Source: Sphingomonas sp. S1-29 (lineage in GTDB: Bacteria; Pseudomonadota; Alphaproteobacteria; Sphingomonadales; Sphingomonadaceae). Taken from it: a DNA stretch of 64,000 nt. The DNA is taken from assembly GCF_026167545.1 (NCBI RefSeq), contig NZ_CP110678.1, positions 1,671,501-1,735,500 of the forward strand, written 5' to 3'. Below the pieces are notes generated by a model. That model saw only the letters and a list, made by a program, of their open reading frames with translations, was not told the origin of the DNA and made no database searches. A program made the position numbers and the translations under genes. Every line of letters starts with the position of its first letter. Within the stretch, counting starts at the first letter, position 1. Of the stretch, positions 7,528 to 17,049 are shown piece by piece.

Positions 7528-10500
7528 CTACCCCGCCCCCTCCTCCAAACTCAGCAGCGACGCATTCCCCCCCGCGCTGGTGGTATCCACCGACACCGCG
7601 CGCTCGACGCAGAAGCGCGGCAGATAATTCGGCCCGCCGGCCTTTGGCCCGGTGCCCGACAGCCCCTCGCCGCCGAACGGCTGCGATCCCACCACCGCGC
7701 CGATCATCGACCGGTTGATATACAGGTTGCCGACCTTCGCGGTCGCTTCGGCGATTTCGGCCGATCGCGCGATCCGGCTGTGCAGCCCCATCGTCAGCCC
7801 GAACCGCTTGGCGTTGACCCGCTCGATCGTCGCATGCAGTTCACCCGCGCGCCACGTCGCGACGTGGAGCAGCGGCCCGAACCATTCCTGATTCAAGTCA
7901 TCCAGGTCATTGAGGCGGATCGCGGTCGGCGGCACGAAGCGACCGGTCGCGGGCACCGGGACGGTCTTGATCCAGCGACCCTTCACGCTCTCGCGATAGG
8001 CCATCAGCTTGGCATAGGCGGCATCGTCGATCACCGGGCCGACATCGGTGCGCGGATCGCCCGGATCGCCGACCACCAGCAACTCCATCGCCCCGCGCAG
8101 CATCGTCAGGATCGTCTCGGCGACTTCCTCCTGCACGATCAACAGCCGCAGCGCCGAGCAACGCTGCCCCGCCGAACGGAAGGCCGAGGCGATGACATCG
8201 GCCACCACCTGTTCGGGCAAGGCGGTCGAATCGACGATCATCGCGTTGATCCCGCCGGTTTCGGCGATCAGCGGGACGATCGGGCGGTTGTCGTCCTCGA
8301 GCAGGCTGCGCGCGATCGCCTTGGCGGTGGCGGTCGATCCGGTGAAGGCGACGCCGGCGATCCGGGTATCGCCGGTCAGCGCCGCTCCCGCCTCGGCCCC
8401 GCCGGTCACCAGCACCAGCGCATCGCGTGGCACCCCGGCTTCATGCGCCAGCTCGACCGCGCGCGCGGCGATTCCCGGCGTCTGCGGCGCTGGCTTGGCC
8501 ACCACGCTATTGCCCGCGACCAACGCGGCGGCGTTCTGGCCGGTGAAGATCGCCAGCGGGAAGTTCCACGGCGCGATCGTCGCCCACACCCCGCGCCCCA
8601 TCATCCGCAGTTCGTTGCGCTCGCCGGTCGGCCCGGGGAGTATCCGCGGCGCGAGGATGCCACGTGCCTGCATCGCATAGTAACGGCAGAAATCGGCGGC
8701 CTCGCGGATTTCGCCCAGCGCATCGGGAATCGTCTTGAACGCCTCGCGCACGGCATAGGCCATGAGTTCGGTGCGGTTGGCTTCGAGCAGGTCGGCATAG
8801 CGTTCGAGTATCGCGGCGCGGGTTTCGACCGGGGTGGCGGACCAGGTGGGGAAGGCGGCGTGGGCGCGGGTGATGGCGGCACTAACCCCGTTCGTTTCGA
8901 GCGAAGTCGAGAAACCCTGGTCAGCGCTCCGCGAAGGTGTCTCGACTTCGCTCGACACGAACGGGGAAGGGGTCGCGATCAGCGGGAGGGGGGCAGAAGC
9001 GATCGCCCTAGCCGTCTCGCGCAACACCTCGCGCTCGGCCAGGTCGATCCCCTCGCTATTGCCCCACGCCCCCATCAGATCCTTGGGCAGCGGAATGCTC
9101 GGATGCCTGGTCCCCCCGACCGCAGCGATCTTCTCGACCGGATCGGCCATCAATTCGGCATCGCTAAGGCCTGCATCGGCAAGCTGATGCACGAACGACG
9201 AATTCGCGCCATTCTCCAGCAATCGGCGCACCAGATACGCCAGCAAATCGCGATGCCCGCCCACCGGCGCATAGATCCGGCAATGATGGCCGTGCTCGCG
9301 CACCAGCCGTTCGTACAGCCCCTCGCCCATGCCGTGCAGCCGCTGGAATTCGAAGTCGCGGCTGTTGCCCGCCCATTCGAGGATCGTTGCGACGGTCAGC
9401 GCATTGTGGCTTGCAAAGGCCGGGCGGATATTGGTCGCATCGAGCATGTCGCGGGCGCAGGCGAGGTACGACACGTCGGTCGCCGCCTTGCGCGTGAACA
9501 GCGGATAATCGGCCAGCCCCTCGACCTGGGTGCGCTTGATTTCGCTGTCCCAATAGGCGCCCTTGACCAGCCGGACGTTCATCGGGCGATCGAGCCCATC
9601 GGCCCAGCCGATCACGCTGCGCGCGCGCTTGCCATAGGATTGCACCGCCATGCCATAGCCGTCCCAGCCGCGAAGCTCGGGCCGCTGCGCGACCGCGCCG
9701 ATGATCTCGAGGCTCATCTCCAGCCGCTCGCTCTCCTCGGCATCGACCGTCAGCGCGATGTTCTGCGCCGCGGCTTCGGACGCGAGCTGCGCCAGCATGT
9801 CGCTGAGCTCGGGCACGCAGCTATCCCATTGCGCGACCTCGTAGCGGGCGTGAAGCGCCGACAGCTTGACCGAAATCGAATGCCCCGCCTTGGGATCGCG
9901 CCCCACCGCGCGGATCGCGTCGAAATAGGCGGCGAAATAGCGCTCGGCATCGGCCTTGGTCCGCGCCGCCTCGCCCAGCATGTCGAAGCTGGCGGTGAAG
10001 CCCTTGTTCTCGGGCCGGCGCATCCGCTTCATCGCCTCGTCGATGGTGCGGCCCATCACGAAGACCTCGCCCATCATCTTCATCGCCGCGCCCACCGCTT
10101 GGCGAACGAACGGCTCACCCGCGCGGCTGATCAGCCGCTGGAGCGCATTGCCCTCCTCGCGCACCAGCACGCGGCCCACCACCAGTCCCCAGGTCGCCGA
10201 ATTGACCAAGGCCGAGTTCGATTTGCCGGCATGGGTGCGCCAATCGGCATCGCCCAGTTTGTCGGCGATCAGCAAATCGGCGGTTTCGGGATCGGGCACG
10301 CGCAAAAACGCCTCGGCCAGGCTCAACAGCGCGACGCCCTCGGACGAATTGAGCCGATATTCCTGCAGAAACTGGTTCACCCACCCCTTGTTCTGCGCTG
10401 CGCGCAGGTCGGCGATCAGCCCCGCCGAATGATCGAGCACCCGCGCGCGCGAATCGGGGGTGAGCCGGGCGCGCTCCAAAAGCGGCTTTAGAACATCGGG

Positions 10501-10563
10501 TTCGGCCATCCGGTGCAGATTTGCCAAAGAGTTACGCTGAAGTGACGGTACGGCGCTCTGCAT
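7528..10563 (-). CDS. putA: Bifunctional proline dehydrogenase / L-glutamate-gamma-semialdehyde dehydrogenase
   Basis: A 1011-residue PutA that oxidises proline to glutamate in two steps and passes electrons to quinones. The N-terminal half is the FAD PRODH barrel (for example VKGAYWDSEIKRTQVEG and IRPAFASHNALTVA). The C-terminal half, from about residue 570, is the NAD aldehyde dehydrogenase with VPLIAETGGINAM and the catalytic Cys802 in GQRCSALRLL. No N-terminal ribbon-helix-helix repressor domain is seen, so it is probably not self-regulating. Between the two domains (residues about 533-559) the reading frame runs through an inverted repeat of the kind found between genes, adding SPFVSSEVETPSR and following residues; this segment is not part of any PutA I know. 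The ATG at 10563 has GGAA upstream. Confidence 0.93.
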   Translation of the reverse strand: MQSAVPSLQRNSLANLHRMAEPDVLKPLLERARLTPDSRARVLDHSAGLIADLRAAQNKGWVNQFLQEYRLNSSEGVALLSLAEAFLRVPDPETADLLIADKLGDADWRTHAGKSNSALVNSATWGLVVGRVLVREEGNALQRLISRAGEPFVRQAVGAAMKMMGEVFVMGRTIDEAMKRMRRPENKGFTASFDMLGEAARTKADAERYFAAYFDAIRAVGRDPKAGHSISVKLSALHARYEVAQWDSCVPELSDMLAQLASEAAAQNIALTVDAEESERLEMSLEIIGAVAQRPELRGWDGYGMAVQSYGKRARSVIGWADGLDRPMNVRLVKGAYWDSEIKRTQVEGLADYPLFTRKAATDVSYLACARDMLDATNIRPAFASHNALTVATILEWAGNSRDFEFQRLHGMGEGLYERLVREHGHHCRIYAPVGGHRDLLAYLVRRLLENGANSSFVHQLADAGLSDAELMADPVEKIAAVGGTRHPSIPLPKDLMGAWGNSEGIDLAEREVLRETARAIASAPLPLIATPSPFVSSEVETPSRSADQGFSTSLETNGVSAAITRAHAAFPTWSATPVETRAAILERYADLLEANRTELMAYAVREAFKTIPDALGEIREAADFCRYYAMQARGILAPRILPGPTGERNELRMMGRGVWATIAPWNFPLAIFTGQNAAALVAGNSVVAKPAPQTPGIAARAVELAHEAGVPRDALVLVTGGAEAGAALTGDTRIAGVAFTGSTATAKAIARSLLEDDNRPIVPLIAETGGINAMIVDSTALPEQVVADVIASAFRSAGQRCSALRLLIVQEEVAETILTMLRGAMELLVVGDPGDPRTDVGPVIDDAAYAKLMAYRESVKGRWIKTVPVPATGRFVPPTAIRLNDLDDLNQEWFGPLLHVATWRAGELHATIERVNAKRFGLTMGLHSRIARSAEIAEATAKVGNLYINRSMIGAVVGSQPFGGEGLSGTGPKAGGPNYLPRFCVERAVSVDTTSAGGNASLLSLEEGAG
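8886..8967. repeat. Inverted repeat (CCGTTCGTTTCGAGC family) inside putA
   Basis: Arms CGTTCGTTTCGAGCGAAGTCGA and its near complement enclose a short loop. The family also occurs at 59818-59893, and the related GCTGAGCTTGTCGAAG form at 24513, 27771 and 29272. Here it is read through in frame, in the linker between the two PutA enzymes. Confidence 0.85.
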
Positions 10564-10670
10564 TTTCGTGGTTCCGGTCAGCCAAGGCTTGCGGCCCCTG
10601 CCCCAAGCCCGTTAAAGGTTGCGGCGCGCTATGCTGCAAAAATGCGAGACCGCCTAGCGTGGGAGAGCGA

Positions 10671-11123
10671 ATGCCGATCACCATGCAGGAACGGGCCGGG
10701 CAAATCGGCAGCGAAGCGGTGTCCGACTGGGTCGAGGTGACCCAGGCGATGATCGACAAATTTGCCGACGCGACCGGCGATCACCAGTTCATCCATGTCG
10801 ATCCCGCCCGCGCGGCGATGACGCCGTTCGGCGGCACGATCGCGCACGGCTTCCTCACCTTGTCGCTGATGCCGATGCTGTCGGCCAGGACCGCGCTGCC
10901 CGAAATCGCCAATGTCAAAATGGGCGTCAATTATGGCGGCAACAAAGTGCGGTTCCTCACCCCCGTGCGCTCGGGAAGCCGGGTGCGCGGGCGCTTCAAA
11001 TTGCTCGACCTGGCCGAAAAACGCCCCGGCCAGTGGCAACAGACCAATGCTTTCACCGTCGAGATCGAAGGCGAGGAAAAGCCCGCGATGATCGCCGAAT
11101 GGATCAGCCAGATATTCGTCTAA
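10671..11123 (+). CDS. MaoC family (R)-hydratase/dehydratase
   Basis: A 150-residue hot-dog fold hydratase. The catalytic Asp/His pair is visible in [18 protein letters not shown], followed by the MaoC strand [16 protein letters not shown]. Members hydrate trans-2-enoyl-CoA, feeding either beta-oxidation or polyhydroxyalkanoate synthesis. The ATG at 10671 is chosen because GGGAGAG lies four to ten bases upstream and the following residues match the family start. The gene is divergent from putA and lies 52 bp before a thiolase, suggesting a short acyl-CoA operon. A stem-loop repeat separates the two. Confidence 0.92.
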   Translation: MPITMQERAGQIGSEAVSDWVEVTQAMIDKFADATGDHQFIHVDPARAAMTPFGGTIAHGFLTLSLMPMLSARTALPEIANVKMGVNYGGNKVRFLTPVRSGSRVRGRFKLLDLAEKRPGQWQQTNAFTVEIEGEEKPAMIAEWISQIFV

Positions 11124-11133
11124 GTCCCAAAAG

Positions 11134-11158
11134 CCCCCTCCCGCCAGCGGGAGGGGGG
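11134..11158. repeat. Hairpin CCCCCTCCCGCCAGCGGGAGGGGG
   Basis: Perfect short palindrome of the GGGAGGGG family between the MaoC and thiolase genes. Its right arm GGGAGGGGGG and the trailing GAAGGA are purine rich just ahead of the thiolase start at 11176. Confidence 0.8.
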
Positions 11159-11175
11159 AAACAGAAGGAACCACC

Positions 11176-12351
11176 ATGCGCTCTGCCGTCATCGTTTCCA
11201 CCGCCCGCACCCCGATCGGCCGCGCCTATCGCGGCGCGTTCAACAATCTTCCCGCCCCCACGCTGGGCGCCAAATCGCTCGAAGCCGCGATCGAACGCGC
11301 CGGGATCGAGGGCGGCCATGTCGACGACGTCGTGTGGGGCGCGGCGCTCCAGCAAGGCCATCAGGGCGGCAACATCGCGCGCCAGGTCGCGCTGCGCGCC
11401 GGCCTGCCGGTGACCGTCTCGGGCATGTCGATCGATCGCCAATGCGCCTCGGGGCTGATGGCGATCGCCACCGCCGCCAAGCAGATCATCGTCGACAATA
11501 TGGACGTCACCGTCGGCGGCGGCGTCGAATCGATCAGCCTGGTGCAGACGCCGCAGATGCGCGTCGCCGCCGATCCCGAACTGCTGGCGATGCACGCCAA
11601 CGTCTATATGCCGATGCTGCAAACCGCCGAAACCGTCGCCAACCGCTATGGCATCAGCCGCGAGCGCCAGGACGCCTATGGCCTTGAATCACAGCGCCGC
11701 ACCGCCGCCGCGCAGGAAGCCGGGCGCTTCGATGCCGAGATCGTCCCCGTCACCGCGACGATGAACGTGGTCGATAAGGCGACCAAAGAAGTCAGCCAGA
11801 AGGAAGTGAGGCTCGCCAAGGACGAGGGCAACCGCCCCGAAACCAATGCCGAGGGGCTGGCCGCGCTGCAGCCGGTGATCCCCGGCGGATCGATCACCGC
11901 GGGCAATGCCAGCCAGCTTTCGGACGGTTCCTCGGCCTGTGTCCTGATGGAGGAAAGCGTCGCGTCGAAGCGGGGCTTGCAGCCGCTCGGCCGCTATATC
12001 GGCATGGCGGTGGCGGGAACCGAGCCCGACGAAATGGGCATCGGCCCGGTGTTCGCGGTGCCCAAGTTGCTCGAACGCTTCAACCTGAAGGTCGAGGATA
12101 TCGGCCTGTGGGAGCTGAACGAAGCGTTCGCGGTGCAGGTGCTCTACAGCGCCGACAAGCTTGGCATTCCGTATGATCTGCTCAACGTCAATGGCGGCGC
12201 GATCTCGATCGGCCATCCCTATGGCATGTCGGGCGCGCGGATGACCGGCCATGCGCTGATCGAGGGCAAGCGCCGCGGCGCGAAATATGTCGTGGTGACG
12301 ATGTGCGTCGGCGGCGGCATGGGCGCGGCGGGGCTGTTCGAGGTGCTGTGA
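11176..12351 (+). CDS. Acetyl-CoA C-acyltransferase (thiolase)
   Basis: A 391-residue thiolase. The active-site residues are in place: Cys90 in [10 protein letters not shown], His347 in [10 protein letters not shown] and Cys377 in [10 protein letters not shown], close to the C-terminus as usual. It either cleaves 3-ketoacyl-CoA in beta-oxidation or condenses two acetyl-CoA; the sequence alone does not decide. The ATG is preceded by AGAAGGA. Its neighbour MaoC and the PHB depolymerase at 15.7 kb fit acyl-CoA/PHB turnover, but no phaB or phaC is in the window. It is followed by a 62-bp AT-rich gap that contains an inverted repeat. Confidence 0.93.
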   Translation: MRSAVIVSTARTPIGRAYRGAFNNLPAPTLGAKSLEAAIERAGIEGGHVDDVVWGAALQQGHQGGNIARQVALRAGLPVTVSGMSIDRQCASGLMAIATAAKQIIVDNMDVTVGGGVESISLVQTPQMRVAADPELLAMHANVYMPMLQTAETVANRYGISRERQDAYGLESQRRTAAAQEAGRFDAEIVPVTATMNVVDKATKEVSQKEVRLAKDEGNRPETNAEGLAALQPVIPGGSITAGNASQLSDGSSACVLMEESVASKRGLQPLGRYIGMAVAGTEPDEMGIGPVFAVPKLLERFNLKVEDIGLWELNEAFAVQVLYSADKLGIPYDLLNVNGGAISIGHPYGMSGARMTGHALIEGKRRGAKYVVVTMCVGGGMGAAGLFEVL

Positions 12352-12359
12352 GCTAAATA

Positions 12360-12416
12360 CATAGCGAGCTTATCACGGTTTACAGATTTTTTGTAATATA
12401 GGATAAGCTCGCTATG
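12360..12416. promoter_or_regulatory. 15-bp inverted repeat spanning the start codon of the AAA ATPase
   Basis: CATAGCGAGCTTATC (12360-12374) is matched perfectly by GATAAGCTCGCTATG (12402-12416), and the last ATG is the start codon of the downstream gene. The 27-base spacer is strikingly AT-rich for this genome. It holds TTTACA (12379-12384), and 17 bases on, GATAAG (12402-12407), which could be -35 and -10 boxes; transcription would then begin at about the start codon. An autoregulatory operator is the simplest reading (inference). Confidence 0.65.
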
Positions 12417-13586
12417 GATCGCCGTCGCAACCCGTTTGCCCCCGGCGCCGGCTCGCCGCCTCCCGAGCTTGCCGGTCGAGCCGATTTGATCGAACGCGCA
12501 TCGGTCGCGCTCGATCGGGTGCGCGCTGGGCGAGCGGCGCGAAGCGTGATCCTCTATGGACTGCGCGGCGTCGGCAAGACGGTGTTGCTGACGACGATAT
12601 GGAACCGCGCCGAGGACGACGGCATGATCGTCGTGGCGCTCGAAGCACCCGAAGGCCGATCGCTGCCGGGGATCCTCGTCCCCGCGCTTCGTGCCAGCCT
12701 GTTGCGGCTCGACCGGATCAAGCGCGCCACCGCCGGGGTCACCCGGGCGCTGCGGGCGCTGGCGGGCTTTGCCAAATTGAAGGTCCGCTACGACGATATC
12801 GAAGTCGCGATCGACGTCGAACCCGAGCCGGGTCTTGCCGATTCGGGCGACCTCGATGCCGATCTCGCCGACCTGATGATCGCGGTGGGCGAAGCCGCGC
12901 GCGAGCGCGAGACCGCGGTCGTGCTCGCGATCGACGAGCTCCAATATGTCCCCGAACGCGAGCTCGCCGCGCTCATCGCCGCGATCCACCGCGCCGCGCA
13001 GCGCCAGTTGCCGGTCACGCTCATCGCCGCGGGGCTGCCGCAATTGCTGGGCCAGATGGGCGATGCCAAATCCTACGCCGAGCGCCTGTTCGAATTCGTC
13101 GCGATCGGCGCGCTCGATCCCGAGGCGGCGGCGGCAGCGATTCGCCTGCCGATCGAGCGCGAAGAGGAGGCGATCGACGATGCAGCGATCGACGCGATCG
13201 TCGCCGATACCGAAGGCTATCCCTATTTCATCCAGGAATGGGGCAAGCATAGCTGGGATGTTGCCGAAGCCTCGCCGATCAGTTCCGACGATGTCGCCGC
13301 CGCGCGGATCCTCGCGCTCGCCGAACTCGACGCAAGCTTCTTCCGCGTCCGCTTCGACCGGCTTACCCCCAAGGAAAAACGCTATCTGCGCGCGATGGCG
13401 CGGCTGGGGCCGGGGCCGCACCGGTCGGGCGATGTCGCCCAGGCGATGGACGCGCCGGTCAGCAGCCTCGCGCCGACGCGCAACAGCCTGATCGCCAAGG
13501 GGATGTTGTTCAGCCCCTCGCATGGCGACACCGCCTTCACCGTCCCGCTATTCGATGCCTATATGCGCCGGGTAATGCCCGAATAA
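12414..13586 (+). CDS. AAA ATPase, ORC1/Cdc6-like
   Basis: A 390-residue single-domain P-loop ATPase. The Walker A motif is YGLRGVGKTVLL (about residues 45-56). The Walker B is VVLAIDELQYV, and a sensor-like Arg/Lys region follows. The C-terminal 90 residues (LTPKEKRYLRAMARLG onward) look like a winged helix, giving the ORC1-type layout found scattered in bacteria. Function is unknown in bacteria; DNA binding is likely. Its start codon lies in one arm of a perfect inverted repeat, and only a weak AGGA lies upstream, so a leaderless transcript is possible. No partner gene is evident: the thiolase is upstream and an MFS transporter 24 bp downstream. Confidence 0.8.
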   Translation: MDRRRNPFAPGAGSPPPELAGRADLIERASVALDRVRAGRAARSVILYGLRGVGKTVLLTTIWNRAEDDGMIVVALEAPEGRSLPGILVPALRASLLRLDRIKRATAGVTRALRALAGFAKLKVRYDDIEVAIDVEPEPGLADSGDLDADLADLMIAVGEAARERETAVVLAIDELQYVPERELAALIAAIHRAAQRQLPVTLIAAGLPQLLGQMGDAKSYAERLFEFVAIGALDPEAAAAAIRLPIEREEEAIDDAAIDAIVADTEGYPYFIQEWGKHSWDVAEASPISSDDVAAARILALAELDASFFRVRFDRLTPKEKRYLRAMARLGPGPHRSGDVAQAMDAPVSSLAPTRNSLIAKGMLFSPSHGDTAFTVPLFDAYMRRVMPE

Positions 13587-13610
13587 CGCCGGGCGGCCGC
13601 ACCGCGGCAT

Positions 13611-14996
13611 GTGAAAGGGTCGATCATCCTCCAGCCCGATGTCATCGCCGCGCCTGCCTCGGGCGCCGGCCTGCCGATGCCGCGCCGCGTCACCGCGATC
13701 GCGGCGATCTCGTTCGGCACCGCGCTGTTCGTCATCGACGGGTCGATCGCCAATGTCGCGCTGCCGACGATCGCGCGCGAGCTCGGCGTCGGCGAGGGCA
13801 GCGTCGTCGCGGTCGTGACGCTCTACCAACTGGTGCTGGTGATGGGGCTGCTGCCCTTTGCCGGGCTGGGCGACCGCGTGGGGCACCGGCGGCTGTACCA
13901 GCTCGGCCAGCTCGTCTTCCTGCTCGCCTCGGCGGCGTCGCTGCTGGTCGACAGCTTCGCGCAATTGCTGCTGGTGCGCGGCGGCCAGGCGATCGGTGCG
14001 GGCATGGCGCTCAGCGTGTCGGCGGCGATGCTGCGCGACATCTATCCGGCGCGCAGCCTGGGGAGCGGGCTGGGCATCAACAGCGTCATCGTCGCCTCGT
14101 CGAACGCGCTCGCGCCGACATTGGGCGGGTTCATCGTCGCGCAGCTCGACTGGCGCTGGGTGTTCTGCGCCGCGGTGCCCTTCGCTTTGGTGTCGATGTT
14201 GCTCGGCCGCGCGCTCCCCGCCCCCGTGCCGCGCAAGGAGCGGTTCGACCTGGCGGGCGGCGTATGGAGCGCGCTTACCGTCGGGTTGTTGATCGGCGGG
14301 CTCGAACTGGCGGTCCACGGCACGCTCTCGCCGCTCGGCATCGGCGCGGCCATCGTCGGGCTGGTCAGCGCTATCCTGCTCTATCGCCGCGAACGCGCGC
14401 GCACCCGCCCCACCGTGCCGATCGACTTGCTGGCGATCCGCGTCATCGGCCTGTCGGTGCTCGGCGCGATCGCCGCCTTCGTCGCCACCAGCGCAATGGT
14501 GGTGGCGCTGCCCTTCCGCTTCGAACGCGGCATGGGGTTCAGCCCGGCCGAGGTCGGGCTGTTGATCCTCCCCTTTCCGCTCACCCTGCTGGTGGTCGCA
14601 CCGCTCGCGGGGTGGCTCTCCGACCGGGTGAAGCCGTCGCTGCTGGGGATCGCCGGCATGACGCTGGCGACTGCCGGGCTGCTGCTGATCGGCTTCCTAC
14701 CCACCGACGCGGGGTGGCCCGCGATCGCGTGGCGGTTGTCGATCGCGGCGGCGGGCTTCGGGCTGTTCCTCGCCCCCAATTCGCGGCTGATCATCGGCGA
14801 GGCACCGCGCGATCGTGCGGCGGCGGCGGGCGGACTGCTGTCGACCGCGCGGTTGCTCGGGCAGACGCTCGGCGCATCGATCGTCGGCATCGCGCTGGCG
14901 GCGGGAATCGGCATCGGCCCCGCGCCGTTCGTGATCGCCGCCGCCTTCGCGCTGCTCGCCGGGCTGTGCAGCGTCGTGCGGTTGCGCACCACCTGA
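13611..14996 (+). CDS. MFS transporter, DHA2 (14-TMS drug:H+ antiporter) type
   Basis: A 461-residue polytopic protein. The N-terminal half has the DHA2 phrase FGTALFVIDGSIANVALPTI and the loop 2-3 motif GLGDRVGHRRLYQLG, and about fourteen hydrophobic segments can be counted. The GTG at 13611 is used; an ATG at 13677 (MPRRVTAIAAIS) is an alternative, and neither has a clear ribosome-binding site. The protein should export small hydrophobic compounds or drugs with proton uptake across the inner membrane. It starts 24 bp after the ATPase gene and may share its transcript, though nothing links the functions. Confidence 0.87.
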   Translation: MKGSIILQPDVIAAPASGAGLPMPRRVTAIAAISFGTALFVIDGSIANVALPTIARELGVGEGSVVAVVTLYQLVLVMGLLPFAGLGDRVGHRRLYQLGQLVFLLASAASLLVDSFAQLLLVRGGQAIGAGMALSVSAAMLRDIYPARSLGSGLGINSVIVASSNALAPTLGGFIVAQLDWRWVFCAAVPFALVSMLLGRALPAPVPRKERFDLAGGVWSALTVGLLIGGLELAVHGTLSPLGIGAAIVGLVSAILLYRRERARTRPTVPIDLLAIRVIGLSVLGAIAAFVATSAMVVALPFRFERGMGFSPAEVGLLILPFPLTLLVVAPLAGWLSDRVKPSLLGIAGMTLATAGLLLIGFLPTDAGWPAIAWRLSIAAAGFGLFLAPNSRLIIGEAPRDRAAAAGGLLSTARLLGQTLGASIVGIALAAGIGIGPAPFVIAAAFALLAGLCSVVRLRTT

Positions 14997-15054
14997 CGGA
15001 AACCCTTGGGCCCCCGCTCGTTGTGCCAGGGAAACCAATCGATGGAGACCCGAT

Positions 15055-15537
15055 ATGCAGGCCAAGCAGGAAGACGACACCGCGATCCGCGACCGGATGT
15101 GGAAGGAAATGGCCAAGAGCCCGTTCGTGATGATCGGCCTGGTCGGCAGCCACCAGCATAGCGAGCCGATGACCGCGCAGCTCGACCCCGACGCCAACGG
15201 CGAATTCTGGTTCTACTGCAACAAGGACAACCGCATCGCCGGCGGCAGCGAGGCGATGGCGCAGTTCGTGGCGAAGGGGCATGACGTGTTCGCCTGCATC
15301 CACGGCACGCTCACCACCGAGACGCGCCCCGAGATCTTCGACAAATATTGGTCGAAGCAGACCGAGGCCTGGTTCGAGGGCGGGAAGCAGGACCCCAATA
15401 TCATGATGCTGCGCTTCGAGCTGAAGGACGCCGAAATCTGGGAGGGCGACCAGTCGCTGTCGGGCAAGCTCAAGATGATCACCGGCCAGACGATCAAGCC
15501 GAGCGAAGCAGGCAGCCACGCCGAGGTGGCGCTGTAA
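15055..15537 (+). CDS. Pyridoxamine 5'-phosphate oxidase-like protein (general stress protein 26 type)
   Basis: A 160-residue split-barrel flavin-binding protein. It begins MQAKQEDDTAIRDRMWKEMA, and the body FVMIGLVGSHQHSEPMTAQL with FWFYCNKDNRIA matches the PNPOx/GSP26-like group. Such proteins bind FMN, F420 or heme and are often stress-induced; a true PdxH role is unlikely given the short length. The start has ATGGAGA seven bases upstream. It is a single gene, convergent with the PHB depolymerase. Confidence 0.87.
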   Translation: MQAKQEDDTAIRDRMWKEMAKSPFVMIGLVGSHQHSEPMTAQLDPDANGEFWFYCNKDNRIAGGSEAMAQFVAKGHDVFACIHGTLTTETRPEIFDKYWSKQTEAWFEGGKQDPNIMMLRFELKDAEIWEGDQSLSGKLKMITGQTIKPSEAGSHAEVAL

Positions 15538-15550
15538 GCTTCTTCTTCTA

Positions 15551-15683
15551 AGCCCTCTCCCGCCTGCGGGAGAGGGTTGGGTGAGGGCCTTCTTGTTCTA
15601 CGAGTAAAAAAGCCCTCACCGCTGCGACTAGGGGCCGCAAGTGCGCCCCCAAGTCTCGCTCCTCTCCCGCAAGCGGGAGAGGA
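15551..15683. repeat. Paired CTCTCCCGC/GCGGGAGAG hairpins between convergent genes
   Basis: Two palindromes (15552-15577 and 15661-15682) of the GGGAGGGG family flank a spacer. The pair lies between the convergent PNPOx-like and PHB depolymerase genes, a likely bidirectional transcription end. Confidence 0.8.
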
Positions 15684-15693
15684 TAAAGCGGCC

Positions 15694-16926
15694 CTACCCC
15701 TGGTGCGTCGCGATCCATTCCTCGAGCACCGGCGCGATCCGCGTCCGCCACTTCGATCCGTTGAAGATGCCGTAATGGCCGACCTCCTCGGCCATGTGGT
15801 ACCGCTTGTGTTTCTCGGGCAGCTTGGTCGCCAGCGTCAGCGCCGCCTTGGTCTGGCCCAGCCCCGAAATATCGTCGCGCTCGCCCTCGATCGCCAGCAG
15901 CGCGACATCGGTGATCGCCGCCGGATCGACCAGCTTGCCGCGATGCGTCATCGTCCCCATCGGCAGCGAATGATCCTGAAACACCACCGAAATCGTCTGT
16001 AGATAGAATTCGGCGGTCATGTCGCAGACCGATCGATATTCGTCGTAGAACGCCATCGTCGCATCGGCGCTGTCGTCGTCGCCCTTCACCAGATGTTTGA
16101 ACATTTCCCAATGCGAAACCATGTGGTTGCCGAGGTTCATCGTCATGAACCCGGCGAGCTGGAGGAAGCCCGGATACACCCGCCGGCCGGCGCCGGCATA
16201 TTGCATCGGCACCGTCGCGATGACGTTCTTTTCGAACCACATATGCGGCCGCTCGGTCGCCAGCGTATTGACCGCGGTCGGCGCCTCGCGCGTGTCGATC
16301 GGGCCGCCCATCAGCGACAGCGTCAGCGGGCGGTTGGGATGCTGGTCGGCGCTCATCACCGCGACCGCGGCATAGACCGGCACCGAAGGCTGGCACACCG
16401 CCAGCACATGCGCGCGCGGGTCGCCTTCCCCGCCGATCTCGGCCAGCCAGTCGATGACATAATCGATATAGTCGTCGAGGTCGAAGCGCCCGTCGGACAC
16501 CGGCACCTGCTTGGCGTCGCGCCAATCGGTGATGTAGATGTCGGCGCTCGGCAGCATCCGCTCGACCGTGCCGCGCAACAGCGTAGCATAATGCCCCGAC
16601 ATCGGTGCGACGATCAGCAATTTGGGGCCGCCCGTGATGCCTTCGCGGACGAAATGCTTGAGCTGGCCGAACGGGCGGCGCGCGACGATTTCCTCGCGGA
16701 CCGCGACCTGCTTGCCGTCGATTTCGGTGTGCGTCAGCCCGAACACCGGCTTGCCGCGCGGTGCCGAGACATGCGCGAACACCTCGAGCGCCGATGCCAA
16801 CATCGGCCCGCCGCCGAAATAGGCGAACGGGTTTGCCGGATTGTTGAGCAGCCCCGCCCCGAAATTCGCCATCGCGCTTGCGCTTGCCAGCATCGATCGC
16901 TGCATTTCATAGGCGTTGTAGAGCAT
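15694..16926 (-). CDS. phaZ: Intracellular polyhydroxyalkanoate depolymerase
   Basis: A 410-residue intracellular PHB depolymerase, PhaZ type (TIGR01849, by memory). It begins MLYNAYEMQRSMLASASAMA, with no signal peptide, as expected for an enzyme acting on cytoplasmic granules. The nucleophile motif is LAVCQPSVPV, with Cys in place of the usual lipase Ser, as in the Ralstonia PhaZ1 family. Asp in GERDDISG and His in EEVGHYGIF complete the triad. The ATG at 16926 has AGGAG upstream. It indicates that the organism stores PHB; the synthase is not in this window. Confidence 0.92.
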   Translation of the reverse strand: MLYNAYEMQRSMLASASAMANFGAGLLNNPANPFAYFGGGPMLASALEVFAHVSAPRGKPVFGLTHTEIDGKQVAVREEIVARRPFGQLKHFVREGITGGPKLLIVAPMSGHYATLLRGTVERMLPSADIYITDWRDAKQVPVSDGRFDLDDYIDYVIDWLAEIGGEGDPRAHVLAVCQPSVPVYAAVAVMSADQHPNRPLTLSLMGGPIDTREAPTAVNTLATERPHMWFEKNVIATVPMQYAGAGRRVYPGFLQLAGFMTMNLGNHMVSHWEMFKHLVKGDDDSADATMAFYDEYRSVCDMTAEFYLQTISVVFQDHSLPMGTMTHRGKLVDPAAITDVALLAIEGERDDISGLGQTKAALTLATKLPEKHKRYHMAEEVGHYGIFNGSKWRTRIAPVLEEWIATHQG

Positions 16927-17049
16927 TCGGTATCTCCTGGCCGTGGATCGGGCGGCAATGGGTCGCGCACTATAGCGCGGGGTTGCCGCGGCGCAATGTA
17001 CGACAAAAGTGGGGGTGGGGTCCGCCCGCAGGAGGAGCCCTACCGCATG

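Noticed and set aside
7780..10491. A plus-strand frame of about 900 codons opposite putA
   Set aside because: putA is unmistakable on the minus strand; the opposite frame is Arg/Gly/Asp-rich with no domain character.
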